Notes under the pieces: model-generated
The model's database searches: none
The model's input: the letters and a program-made list of their open reading frames with translations, nothing else
Told to the model about the DNA's origin: nothing
Shown: piece after piece, positions 1-8,045 of the stretch
Numbering within the stretch: the first letter of the stretch is position 1
Layout of the letters: each line of letters begins with the position of its first letter
From: Maritimibacter sp. 55A14
Lineage (GTDB): Bacteria; Pseudomonadota; Alphaproteobacteria; Rhodobacterales; Rhodobacteraceae
Direction: 5' to 3'
Assembly (NCBI RefSeq): GCF_003122205.1
Contig: NZ_QEYE01000007.1
Location: 110,368-174,367 of the forward strand
Length of the DNA stretch: 64,000 bases
Made by a program: the position numbers and the translations under genes

Positions 1-904
1 AAGGTGCGCGCGGCTCCAGCCCCAGCCGGTCCATGAGGCGCGTCCAGATCTCCGGATCGCGGCTCATCTCCTCATGGGGCAGGATGACGATATTTTCGCG
101 GTCCGCCGCAGTGTCGCGCAGATGCTCATGGGCACGCAGCCAGACCGTGAGCCAGTAATCGAGACTGTCCGGGTTGCCAGTCGGCCCGCCGCCGAAAAGA
201 TAGGGCCGGTGCGTTGCGCCGAACTCGTGATGGCCGAGCCATGTCATGTAGTTGCGGGTGAAGGCGTCGGCCCCCAGGAACCGCCGGTGCTGCGCCAGCA
301 GGCTGCCGGCGTGTTGCAGCGGATCGCGCAGCGGCACCAGGAAATGCGCGTCGGGCCAGGCATCGGCCAGCGCGGCCAGCCGCAGCAGGGTGTTGTTGTT
401 CTTCGTGAGGTAGCGCGCGCGGCCGGTGCGCCGCAGGATCAGCCGGATGTAATCGGCGTAACCGGCGATGGCGGCGGCGCCTGGTTCGTGCGGGCGCAGG
501 CCGTCGGGCCGGATATAGTCGATGTCGCAGACGACACGCCAATAGACTTCGTCGAGCGCCTCGGGGCTCTCCTCATTGACCGCGATGCCGTCGCCATGCG
601 CGCGTTCCTTCAACTCCGACCCGCCGCCACCGCGCGACAGCCGCGCCCAGAGATTGGGCGCCAGCACGAAAGGCATGTCGGCATAGGTGAGCGAGCCGAA
701 GACGCCGGTGGCGTGCAACTCGCGCATCAGGATCGTGGTGCCCGCGCGCGCCAGCCCGGTGACGAAAACATGGCCGCCGGGCTCGAAGGGCGGCGCGGAT
801 TTCAGGAAGGCGGCGCGCTCGATATCGTGGAGCATCTCCGGCAGGACCGGCACGCCGAGCGCCAGCCGGTGCAGCACCCGGTCGAGCGTGGAATAGTCAG
901 ACAC
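1..904 (-). CDS. Sulfotransferase family protein (partial, C-terminus outside window)
   Basis: The reverse strand is open from a GTG at 904 to the window edge, about 301 residues, so the C-terminus is missing. Near residues 47-62 it has a glycine-rich segment ending in GLARAGTT, followed by a helix; this matches the 5'-phosphosulfate (PAPS) binding loop of sulfotransferases. A second segment, FLVPLRDPLQHAGSL, fits the 3'-phosphate loop. Such enzymes move sulfate from PAPS to a hydroxyl or amino group, here probably on a polysaccharide (inference from the glycosyltransferases nearby). The start is chosen because an in-frame TGA, the stop of the upstream gene, lies just before it. It probably forms an operon with the small membrane protein upstream (926-1177). 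The family call is fairly sure; the substrate is unknown. Confidence 0.8.
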   Translation of the reverse strand, partial: MSDYSTLDRVLHRLALGVPVLPEMLHDIERAAFLKSAPPFEPGGHVFVTGLARAGTTILMRELHATGVFGSLTYADMPFVLAPNLWARLSRGGGGSELKERAHGDGIAVNEESPEALDEVYWRVVCDIDYIRPDGLRPHEPGAAAIAGYADYIRLILRRTGRARYLTKNNNTLLRLAALADAWPDAHFLVPLRDPLQHAGSLLAQHRRFLGADAFTRNYMTWLGHHEFGATHRPYLFGGGPTGNPDSLDYWLTVWLRAHEHLRDTAADRENIVILPHEEMSRDPEIWTRLMDRLGLEPRAP

Positions 905-925
905 GATCGCCCGGCCAGGGCCGCA

Positions 926-1177
926 TCACTCCGCGGCCTCGTCCGCTTCGGTCTTGGCCTCGCCGCGCCTTTTGCGCAACATGCGCTTGATCGGGTAGTA
1001 GAGCACCGCGAAGACGGCCAGGAAGATCGACCCGACCACGCCGAGAACGGCCGCGATCGCCCCGGCGCCCAGCCCCGGCCCGATATAGGCCAGCGCGGCG
1101 GTCGGGCTGAAAACCAACGCCCCGATCAGTGAAATTGCGGCAGCACGTTTCTGAAACACGCCAGATCTCCCAACCAT
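926..1177 (-). CDS. Small secreted or membrane-anchored protein, unknown function
   Basis: This 83-residue product is read from ATG 1177; an upstream ATG at 1204 in the same frame would add nine residues. It has a signal-like hydrophobic N-terminus ending in PTAALA. After a short YIGPGLGAG segment comes one strong membrane helix, then a basic and acidic tail (RMLRKRRGEAKTEADEAAE). The gene ends 21 bases before the GTG of the sulfotransferase and is probably co-transcribed with it. I do not recognise a named family. Its position suggests a membrane accessory of surface-polymer modification, but that is inference only. Confidence 0.6.
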   Translation of the reverse strand: MVGRSGVFQKRAAAISLIGALVFSPTAALAYIGPGLGAGAIAAVLGVVGSIFLAVFAVLYYPIKRMLRKRRGEAKTEADEAAE

Positions 1178-1447
1178 TGAACCGATTCGCCACCCTCTGC
1201 CCAAAGGTTACCGGCTTGCGCTGAACCGGTAAACTGACCGTGAGGATTTCCAAGTCCGCGTTGCCGGATTATGCACAATGCGCCCCCAATGCGCCAACCT
1301 GCGCAGGATCGGGCGCCAGTCGAGATACGCGCGAGGCTGGTGGCACTTGCACAATTCGCGCATTCGGCGAGTGCCCGCAAAGATTTGACATGAATGCGAA
1401 TACTGGCAAGTTGTTGTATACTCTCAAAGCAGCAGACGGAGTAAGCG

Positions 1448-2041
1448 GTGGATCAGGTGTTCAAGAAATTCAGGGATAACATCTTCCTGCTCTGGCTGGT
1501 TCTGGCGGTTCCGTTGCTGTGGCTCGCCTACGAGCATCTGTTCAATGACATGCGCCGCGGCATGATCTTCTACTGGACCGGCGTCTTCGCGGTGTGGTTC
1601 CTGCTGATGGGTCTTGCCGTCACCCCGGTGCAGCGCCTGTTCCGCGGCCGGGCCTGGCCGCGCTGGTTTCTGAAGCGCAGGCGTTATATCGGCGTCGCCG
1701 CCTTCGGTTACACCACCATACACACCTATATCTGGCTCATGCAGGAACCTTTGCGGGGGGTCCTCCTGAGTTTCACCGAACCGCTGGTGCTCTTCGGCTG
1801 GATCGGTCTGTTCATTTTTGCGGTAATGGCCGCGACGTCCAACGACTGGTCGGTGCGCCGTTTGGGCCCCGGCTGGAAAACCCTTCAGCGGTGGGTCTAT
1901 CTGGCCGCTCCGCTGACCCTTCTGCATTGGTTCATGGCCGAGAAATACCGGGCCGAAACCGTCATCATCTATGGCGGTCTGTTCCTGATTATCGTTCTGC
2001 TGCGGCTTGTCATCCGGCGCACGCCCGCGCGTAGCGCTTGA
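1448..2041 (+). CDS. Ferric reductase-like / MsrQ-like haem-binding membrane protein
   Basis: The 197-residue protein has about six hydrophobic helices and histidines inside or beside them (YEH near residue 29, TIHTYIW near 93, LLHWFMAEK near 160). This pattern fits the YedZ/MsrQ branch of the ferric-reductase-like transmembrane family, which carries b haem and passes electrons across the inner membrane. Length matches MsrQ (about 200). MsrQ normally works with the periplasmic methionine sulfoxide reductase MsrP, but no msrP gene is present here, so the partner is unknown and the specific MsrQ name is not assigned. It is transcribed divergently from the 926-1177 gene. Confidence 0.65.
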   Translation: MDQVFKKFRDNIFLLWLVLAVPLLWLAYEHLFNDMRRGMIFYWTGVFAVWFLLMGLAVTPVQRLFRGRAWPRWFLKRRRYIGVAAFGYTTIHTYIWLMQEPLRGVLLSFTEPLVLFGWIGLFIFAVMAATSNDWSVRRLGPGWKTLQRWVYLAAPLTLLHWFMAEKYRAETVIIYGGLFLIIVLLRLVIRRTPARSA

Positions 2042-2125
2042 GAATCCGGAGTCGGTTCCGGCGGCCCGAATGCGTACCGCGCCCTGAATGCCTGCCCACA
2101 CAGGCCCTGTGAGCGAGGAATACCC

Positions 2126-4267
2126 ATGCCGGTGCAAGAGACACGAGGCGATCATTTCCTGCCAGCCTTGCAGGGCCTTCTGCATCGCAGGCGGGCGGCC
2201 TGCGCCGCGATGGCCGCGCTGGTCGGTCTTTCGGTACTGGTGCTGGCCGCGCAACAGATGCTTGGCGGGACCACGCGCGGCCTCGCCTGCTGGTGGCTGG
2301 CCGTCGTGGGTCTGGCGTTCATCGTGCTGGGCGCGCTGCACTGGCGCGGTGCGTTCGCGACGGGGGTTCTGACCGCCGCGCTGATGATCGGCGGCGCGTC
2401 GCAGCTCTATGTCACGCAACCGCTCTGGTATCCGGAGCTTTTTCTGCCGCCGCGCTCGGGAATGGAGACGGTTATGTTCGGCATCGCCGTGGCGCAGGGC
2501 GTCCTTGCGGCAGGGGTTCTGGCCGCCAATGTAGCCTGGTCCGGCCTGCGTCGCTTTCTGTCCACGTTCGGAGTCCTGCCGGTCCTGCTCTTCCTCGTGC
2601 TGAGCTGCGCCTTCACGGTGTCCCTGTTGGACTATCTGCGGCTCGACAATCTTCTGCGCTTTCGGCTGCAACTGGCCGCCGGCGGCGGGCTTGGCCTGAT
2701 CAACCTGCTAACCATCGCGGCCATCGCCGTGACCGCGCCGGATGGGGTCCGGCTGCCGCGCGGGCGGGGTGCCGTATGGCTGCTGACCGCGTTCTCCTTC
2801 GTTGCCACGCTCCTTCTCGCCTGGTTCGCGTTCGAGAGGGTCATGCACGTGCAGGACGAACTGGCCTATCTTTTCCAGGCGCGCAGCTATGCCGGTGGCG
2901 TGCTCGAGCTTCCGGCCCTGCCCGAGGCCGCGCGGGCGGCTTTCGAGCATTACCTGCTCGACACGCATGAGGGGCGCTGGATTTCGGTCTTCACCCCCGG
3001 CTGGCCCGCGGTGCTGGCACTCGGCGTGCTGGCCGGCGCGCCCTGGCTCGTCAACCCGGTGCTGGGGGCGTTGTCGATCCCGCTCGCGCATGACCTGATG
3101 CGGCGCACCGCCGGAGAGCGTACCGCGATGATCGGCACGCTGCTGCTTGCAACTTCGCCCTGGCTGATCGCGATGTCGGCCACGCTGATGTCGCACAGTC
3201 TGGCTCTCTTTCTCATGCTGGGGGCCTGGTGGCTTCTGTTGCGGTCGGAAGAGACGCAAGGCGTGCGTGCCCATGCCCTGATCCTCGCGGCCGGGCTTGC
3301 CCTGGGCTGGCTCTTTCTGACGCGCAACCTCGACGGGCTGCTCATCGGCGTTCTGACCGGCGCCTTTTTGCTCTTCCACACGGATCTGCGCAGGCAACTG
3401 CCGCGCGCGATCAGCTACAGCCTGGGCTGCATCGCGACGGGCGGCTTGATCTTTGCCTACAACCTTCATTTTACCGGGGACGCCCTGCGCACCACCTTGT
3501 CGGATTACTACATCCGCACCTGGCAGGGCGGGTCGAACGCCTTCGGCTTCGGCGGCGGCATTGGCGCCCCGGAAGGTTGGGGCCATATGGAGCTTCTGCC
3601 GCTCGACCATTCGCCCTGGGAGGGATTCGTCAACACGCTCAACAACATCTCGGCGCTGCACACCGATTTCATGGGCTGGGGGATCGGATCGCTGGCGCTG
3701 GTCTGGGCGCTCCTGATCTGGGGGCGCAAGACGCGCGCCGACTGGGCGATGGCGCTGGTCGTCGTCACCATTGCCGTGGCCCACGCCTTCTACTGGTTCG
3801 CCGCCAGCTATTATGTCGGCCCGCGCTACTGGTTCCTGGTGATCGCGCCGCTGGCCTATCTCTCCGCGCGCGGGTTCCAGGTGCTCCGCTCCCGGCTGGA
3901 CGCGGAAGGTGTTGCCGGCGGCGCGCGCGGGCTCAACACCGCGCTCCTGGTGCTGTGCCTTTTTTCGGTGACCGTCTTCCTCAGCTACCGGGGCGTGACG
4001 CGTTACCACGATCACCGCGCCTATGACGATCATTACAGGCATCTCGCCCTGCCACAGACGGAAGGCACCGCGGCCCCGCTGATCCTGTTCAAGGCGACAC
4101 GGCAGGCATCCTCGGCGCTCTTCTTCAACGATCCGTGGTTTCCAGCGGACAAGCCTGTCTTCGCCCAGGATCTCGGCCCCGAGAGCAACCGCGCGGTCAT
4201 CGCCGCCTTCCCCGAACGGCCCGTGCTCTACTACGACGAGGCGACCGGGCGCTTCACCCGTCGATGA
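2126..4267 (+). CDS. Polytopic membrane protein, GT-C-like glycosyltransferase
   Basis: The 713-residue protein has twelve or more predicted membrane helices. A periplasmic-loop motif, HVQDELAYLF near residues 241-250, contains an acidic pair (D244, E245) of the type that coordinates metal in GT-C enzymes such as ArnT and protein mannosyltransferases. A soluble stretch follows (residues about 260-290). GT-C enzymes transfer sugars from polyprenyl-phosphate donors on the outer face of the inner membrane. The start ATG has a GAGGAA site upstream. The fold-level call is reasonable, but neither donor nor acceptor can be named. It sits in a row of membrane-protein genes next to the polysaccharide region. 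Confidence 0.55.
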   Translation: MPVQETRGDHFLPALQGLLHRRRAACAAMAALVGLSVLVLAAQQMLGGTTRGLACWWLAVVGLAFIVLGALHWRGAFATGVLTAALMIGGASQLYVTQPLWYPELFLPPRSGMETVMFGIAVAQGVLAAGVLAANVAWSGLRRFLSTFGVLPVLLFLVLSCAFTVSLLDYLRLDNLLRFRLQLAAGGGLGLINLLTIAAIAVTAPDGVRLPRGRGAVWLLTAFSFVATLLLAWFAFERVMHVQDELAYLFQARSYAGGVLELPALPEAARAAFEHYLLDTHEGRWISVFTPGWPAVLALGVLAGAPWLVNPVLGALSIPLAHDLMRRTAGERTAMIGTLLLATSPWLIAMSATLMSHSLALFLMLGAWWLLLRSEETQGVRAHALILAAGLALGWLFLTRNLDGLLIGVLTGAFLLFHTDLRRQLPRAISYSLGCIATGGLIFAYNLHFTGDALRTTLSDYYIRTWQGGSNAFGFGGGIGAPEGWGHMELLPLDHSPWEGFVNTLNNISALHTDFMGWGIGSLALVWALLIWGRKTRADWAMALVVVTIAVAHAFYWFAASYYVGPRYWFLVIAPLAYLSARGFQVLRSRLDAEGVAGGARGLNTALLVLCLFSVTVFLSYRGVTRYHDHRAYDDHYRHLALPQTEGTAAPLILFKATRQASSALFFNDPWFPADKPVFAQDLGPESNRAVIAAFPERPVLYYDEATGRFTRR

Positions 4268-4339
4268 TGGCTGTAACGAACGGCCGAAACGTCCTAGAAC
4301 GGACAGCAACGGAGGGCGGGCAAGGATGACGCGGCGCGG

Positions 4340-4711
4340 ATGACCTGGGTTCTGACAATCGTGATAACCGTCCTGCTGGTCGAACTGCTGCTGCGGCTGC
4401 CGCTGCTGGCGGAGGCGCGGGCGGTGGCCGCGACCGCGCGGCGCGCGGCGCATGTCGTGGGCGCGCGCGGGATATCCGATCACTGGAAGGAAAAGGCCGT
4501 GCCCGCCTATGCCGGGCGTATGCTGCGTGCCAGCCTGATGCTTCTGGTCTGGCTTGGCCTGATCGGGCTGGCGGGCACTGTCCTGACACTCCTCGCCGAC
4601 AGGCTGGCGCCGGGCACGTCCGGTACGCTGCTGAGCGGCGGAGGGCTGGCGCTCTCGCTCATCGCCGCTACCGCCCATGTCCTGCTACGGCAGCGCCTTG
4701 TCCGCGGCTGA
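4340..4711 (+). CDS. Small membrane protein, unknown function
   Basis: This 123-residue protein has an N-terminal membrane helix (WVLTIVITVLLVELLLRLP), a central polar segment containing HWKEKAVPAYAGRML, and two further helices at residues about 65-85 and 100-115. It lies 72 bases after the GT-C-like gene and 60 bases before the rhomboid gene, all on one strand, so the three probably form an operon. I do not recognise the family. Codon use is like that of its neighbours, so it is very likely a real gene. Confidence 0.6.
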   Translation: MTWVLTIVITVLLVELLLRLPLLAEARAVAATARRAAHVVGARGISDHWKEKAVPAYAGRMLRASLMLLVWLGLIGLAGTVLTLLADRLAPGTSGTLLSGGGLALSLIAATAHVLLRQRLVRG

Positions 4712-4771
4712 TTGCCCACCCGCGACGTGCATGGCCTTGCCGTCGCCGGCGCGGCGGGCCAAGGCTGGGGC

Positions 4772-5452
4772 ATGAGTACGCAGAAGGATAACGACGCGCC
4801 CCGGTCGCGCTGGTCGGCCTGGCTGGCGCATCCCGCGCCGGTGGTGGCCTTCTTCGTGATCCTGCCCTGCCTGGTCGAACTGACGCTCATCGCGGCCGAT
4901 CACGGGCTTATCGGCTCGCGGCTCTGGCGCAGCCTGGCCTATCAGAACGGCGCCTTCTGGCAGGGGCTGCTGGGCAACTGGCAGCCGAACTATGCCGCGC
5001 AGCCGGTGCTGATGTTCTTCACCTATCCGTTCCTGCATGCCGGACTGGTGCATCTGGGCGGCAACATGCTGGTGCTGCTGATCCTGGGCCGGGTCGTGGT
5101 CCGGCAGGTCGGGCAGGCGCGCTTTGTGCTGCTCTATGTCCTCTCGGGCATCGGCGGCGGGCTGGGGCTGGCGCTGCTCAGCGACAGCGTGCATCCGATG
5201 GTCGGTGCCTCGGGCGCGCTTTTCGGGCTGGTCGGCGCCTGGAAGCACCGGGACTGGAGCACCCGGACCCGCCGCGGGCTGACCCGCTGGCCGGTCATTT
5301 TCGACCTGATCGGGCTGGTGATCCTGAACGCCGTCTTCTGGGTGCTGGAGGACGGATTGCTCGCCTGGGAGACGCATCTGGGCGGCTTCGTCACGGGATG
5401 GTTGTTCAGCCTGGGGTGGCAAGGAATCGCCCGATCAGTAGATTCGCCATGA
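4772..5452 (+). CDS. Rhomboid family intramembrane serine protease
   Basis: Read from ATG 4772 the product is 226 residues; a TTG 60 bases upstream is open but has no sign of use. Rhomboid signatures are all present: HLGGNM at residues 94-99 (oxyanion side), GASGALFG with the catalytic serine near S147, and the partner histidine in ETHLGG near H202. About six membrane helices surround them. Rhomboids cut membrane proteins within their transmembrane helix. Substrates cannot be deduced; nearby membrane-anchored or C-terminally tagged proteins are possible, but that is only a positional suggestion. Confidence 0.9.
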   Translation: MSTQKDNDAPRSRWSAWLAHPAPVVAFFVILPCLVELTLIAADHGLIGSRLWRSLAYQNGAFWQGLLGNWQPNYAAQPVLMFFTYPFLHAGLVHLGGNMLVLLILGRVVVRQVGQARFVLLYVLSGIGGGLGLALLSDSVHPMVGASGALFGLVGAWKHRDWSTRTRRGLTRWPVIFDLIGLVILNAVFWVLEDGLLAWETHLGGFVTGWLFSLGWQGIARSVDSP

Positions 5453-5581
5453 TCCTGCCCAACTTCTGCGCGAATCGGTGATGATCGTTCACTGTATGGA
5501 AACAGAGCTGTGGATAAGCGCTTTTCGTTGCCGCAAAACATCGCACCGCCCGGATTTCGCCATGTTTGTTAATGGAATCCC

Positions 5582-5609
5582 TTGCGGATTCACGGGTCCG
5601 TGATACCTT
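5582..5609 (+). promoter_or_regulatory. Possible promoter with overlapping inverted repeat
   Basis: TTGCGG (5582-5587) and TACCTT (5604-5609) are 16 bases apart and resemble a sigma-70 promoter for the VPLPA-tagged gene at 5680. Between them lies a perfect inverted repeat, TCACGG-GT-CCGTGA (5590-5603), placed where a regulator could block polymerase. The pattern is visible in the sequence; its use is inferred. Confidence 0.3.
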
Positions 5610-5679
5610 GGAAATCCGAGGGTGGACCGCTTCGTGCTTGTTTGGGTTCGTCCTGTACAATTCAAGAGGGGTCTGAGTA

Positions 5680-6198
5680 ATGAAACTAATGAAACTGGCT
5701 GGTGTGGCTCTCGCAGCATCGCTGGCATTTGCTCCGGTCGCCGCGAAAGCCGCCGTCGTGAACATCACCGACGACATCACGGATGCGGTCGCGACCAATG
5801 TCTCGATCACCAATCAGAGCGACATTTTCATCTACGATGCGTCGCTTCAGAATGTGGTCTCCGGTCAACAGGCGATTTTCACGTTCTCCAACGACACTGG
5901 CAGTAACCTGACCCTCGGCGCGGGTCTGCCTGCCACGGTGAACCCGACCGGGTCCTTCCCGGGCGGCACCCTGTCGTGGAGCGGCGGGACGAGTGTCGCG
6001 CTGGAAGGTGGTCAGACCAACACGGTGCTGACAGCCGGATCGACGGGCACGCTGACCGTCTTCTTCGGTGATCAGGTCGGAAGCTTGGCCAATGTTGATG
6101 TGATCGTGTCGCAGGTTCCGTTGCCCGCGGGTGGCCTCCTCCTGCTGACCGCGCTCGGCGGCATCGGGCTGGCACGGCGCCGCCGCAAGGCCGCGTAA
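5680..6198 (+). CDS. Secreted protein with VPLPA-CTERM sorting signal (exosortase substrate)
   Basis: The 172-residue protein begins with a clear signal peptide (about 24 residues, ending VAAKA). The middle is rich in Thr, Ser, Gly, Asn and Val, as expected for an extracellular beta-rich protein. The C-terminus has the motif VPLPAGG, a hydrophobic helix, and RRRRKAA. This three-part tag is the VPLPA variant of the PEP-CTERM signal, recognised and cut by exosortase D. A matching XrtD-type gene lies at 16974-18578, so this is probably one of its substrates. The gene is monocistronic, with a promoter-like region upstream and a strong terminator downstream. The function of the mature protein is unknown. 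Confidence 0.8.
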   Translation: MKLMKLAGVALAASLAFAPVAAKAAVVNITDDITDAVATNVSITNQSDIFIYDASLQNVVSGQQAIFTFSNDTGSNLTLGAGLPATVNPTGSFPGGTLSWSGGTSVALEGGQTNTVLTAGSTGTLTVFFGDQVGSLANVDVIVSQVPLPAGGLLLLTALGGIGLARRRRKAA

Positions 6199-6222
6199 CG
6201 CCATACCGGCAATCAAGATCTG

Positions 6223-6252
6223 GAAAGGGGCCGTTCGCGGCCCCTTTCTTTG
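6223..6252. terminator. Intrinsic terminator after the VPLPA gene
   Basis: An 11-bp perfect stem (GAAAGGGGCCG at 6223-6233 with CGGCCCCTTTC at 6238-6248) closes a TTCG tetraloop and is followed by a T-rich run on the plus strand. It lies between two convergent genes (ends at 6198 and 6274). The A-rich start of the stem would also give T residues on the minus strand, so it may stop both transcripts. Confidence 0.85.
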
Positions 6253-6273
6253 TTGTGGGCAACGCCCGCCCCT

Positions 6274-7158
6274 TCAGATCGGCAGGCCGAGAGACTGGCG
6301 CAGCATCCAGACCATCCGCAGGCATCTGAGCCGCACCAGCGTCGCGACCGCCCGCAGATATTCGCCCGGCGTGTCCAGCTTGCCGCTGAGCAGCACCTTG
6401 GGCGTATGCGCCACGGCGCTGGCCGGCATGGCCAGCCCGCGCAATCCCCAGCGCAGCCGCCGCCCCGGCGATGTCCCGTTGAGTTGGAAGCCCTCGCGCG
6501 TCATGCGCTGCCATTTCACCCGCAGCGCGGGCCAGTCCTGGCGCGAGGGATGGGTGACGCGCAGCCGGTCCTCGTAGACCAGGCTGTAACCGCGGGCCAC
6601 CGCGCGCATGGTCCATTCGCGATCTTCCGAGACGCCGTTGACGAAGCCGCCGATCGCGTCGAAGACATCGCGGCGCGTCACCAGATTGCCAGCGCCGGAA
6701 AACCCCTGCACCTCGATATAGCGGCGGAAATTGAAGGCGAAGATGGCCTCGAACGCTTCGGCGCCGGACCGCGGTGGCGGGGTCTCGTCGAATACGTCCA
6801 CCCGGCCCCCGACCAGGTCGGCGCGGTCCGCCACCTCCCGCGCAACGCTCAGCCAATCATGGTCCGGGACGCAATCCGCGTCGATGAAACAGAGCAGCGG
6901 CGCCGTCGTCTCCCGCACGCCGCGATTGCGCGCGGCGGCGGCGCCCTTTTCCGCCTCCACCAGGAAGCGGACGGCGGGGAAGCGCGCGCGCAGATCGTCG
7001 AGCGGTTGGGTGGAGCCGTTGTCCACGACCACGATCTCGGCGTCTGTCGTGTCGTTGCGCAGCAGCGCGTCGAGGCAGCGGCCAAGGCGGGTGACGTCGT
7101 TGTAATGCGGGATGATGACCGCGGCGTCGGGCCGGCCCTCAGTAATAGCCGTATTCAT
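6274..7158 (-). CDS. Glycosyltransferase family 2
   Basis: The 294-residue enzyme has a GT-A fold N-terminus: VIIPHYND near residue 15, VVVDNGST near 45, GAAAARNRGV near 72 and FIDADC (DXD-type metal site) near 90. A later EDREWTMRA (ED-type acceptor-side motif) is also seen. Such enzymes add a nucleotide-activated sugar to a growing lipid-linked chain in the cytoplasm. The start ATG lies within the end of the tyrosine kinase gene (20-base overlap), so the two are translationally linked. It is the last gene of the minus-strand polysaccharide operon. The sugar is unknown. Confidence 0.85.
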   Translation of the reverse strand: MNTAITEGRPDAAVIIPHYNDVTRLGRCLDALLRNDTTDAEIVVVDNGSTQPLDDLRARFPAVRFLVEAEKGAAAARNRGVRETTAPLLCFIDADCVPDHDWLSVAREVADRADLVGGRVDVFDETPPPRSGAEAFEAIFAFNFRRYIEVQGFSGAGNLVTRRDVFDAIGGFVNGVSEDREWTMRAVARGYSLVYEDRLRVTHPSRQDWPALRVKWQRMTREGFQLNGTSPGRRLRWGLRGLAMPASAVAHTPKVLLSGKLDTPGEYLRAVATLVRLRCLRMVWMLRQSLGLPI

Positions 7159-8017
7159 AGCCGTGGGCCCCGCTCGTGTACCGGCACTTGTTCAACACGA
7201 TGCCCATCACGTTCGTAAGCTCGGCAAGCTGGCGTTCCGCCACGTCGATCTCGTCCATCGTGGTCTGTTCCGCGGCGGCGATCAGCAGCGCGCAGTCCAC
7301 GTTCTTGAGGAACCCGTGGCTGTCGTCGCTGGCCATCAGCGGCGGCGTATCGAAGAACACGAAATCCGGCTCGTAGGTATCCTCGATCTCCGACAGGACC
7401 TCGTCCGCCTGTCGGCTTTGCAGAATCTCCGACGGATTGCTGACCTCACTGCAGTTCAGCCCGAAAATCACGTTATGGCCATGCCGCAAAGCATGCGCCT
7501 GGAACGAGACCCGCCGCGTGAGCACGTCGCCCATGCTGTTCTGACAGCGCTGTGCGAGGATGCGCGCCAGCCCCATGCGGCGCAGGTCGAAATCCAGCAC
7601 CATGGTGCGCTTGTCCTCCTGGCGTCCGAAGCTGAAGCCCAGATTGGCGGCCGTCGTGCTCTTGCCGCAGGCGCTGTGTGGTGAGACCAGCGCGATGCGC
7701 CGCCAGCCGCGTACCCTGGCCTGCTGCGCGATCTTGGTGCGCAGCATGTCATAGGGTGCGGCTTCCGGGCCACCCTGCAAGGACACCAGACGGTTCTGGA
7801 TCATTTCCTTTTCGTTGATATGCAGCGGCGCCAGCACCTTCCAGACCTCAGGCATTTCCACTGGCGTGGCCTGTTTCTCGCGGGGCGGCTCCGGCTTGGC
7901 GGGCTCCACCGCCGACGGCTTCGAGCCGTCGCCGAAGGGCCGCGTTTCGGGTCCGGGCGCCCCTGCCTGTTCGCGTTTGGCGCGGGCCTTTTCCAGTGCC
8001 ATCTGAAGCCTGTCCAT
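7139..8017 (-). CDS. Polysaccharide tyrosine autokinase (BY-kinase, CpsD/CapB type)
   Basis: The 292-residue protein has a BY-kinase ATPase domain: Walker A SPHSACGKSTT (K119), Walker A' TMVLDFDLRR near 138-147, and Walker B FVFFDTPP near 220. The C-terminus, YEYGYY, is the tyrosine cluster that these kinases phosphorylate on each other. The first 60 residues are a charged, proline-rich linker. It is a separate cytoplasmic kinase that would work with the Wzz-like membrane protein encoded just upstream (8046-9587), cycling phosphorylation to control chain length and export. This arrangement is usual in exosortase-linked exopolysaccharide loci. Confidence 0.88.
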   Translation of the reverse strand: MDRLQMALEKARAKREQAGAPGPETRPFGDGSKPSAVEPAKPEPPREKQATPVEMPEVWKVLAPLHINEKEMIQNRLVSLQGGPEAAPYDMLRTKIAQQARVRGWRRIALVSPHSACGKSTTAANLGFSFGRQEDKRTMVLDFDLRRMGLARILAQRCQNSMGDVLTRRVSFQAHALRHGHNVIFGLNCSEVSNPSEILQSRQADEVLSEIEDTYEPDFVFFDTPPLMASDDSHGFLKNVDCALLIAAAEQTTMDEIDVAERQLAELTNVMGIVLNKCRYTSGAHGYEYGYY

Positions 8018-8045
8018 TATGACACCTCCCTCATGAGATCCTGCA

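Noticed and set aside
1385..1422. TTGACA and TATACT as the promoter of the MsrQ-like gene
   Set aside because: The spacing is 26 bases, far outside the usual 16-18, so the pair is not called.
2708..4678. Minus-strand open frame opposite the GT-C-like gene
   Set aside because: The plus strand has consistent membrane helices; the minus frame reads as polar low-complexity sequence.
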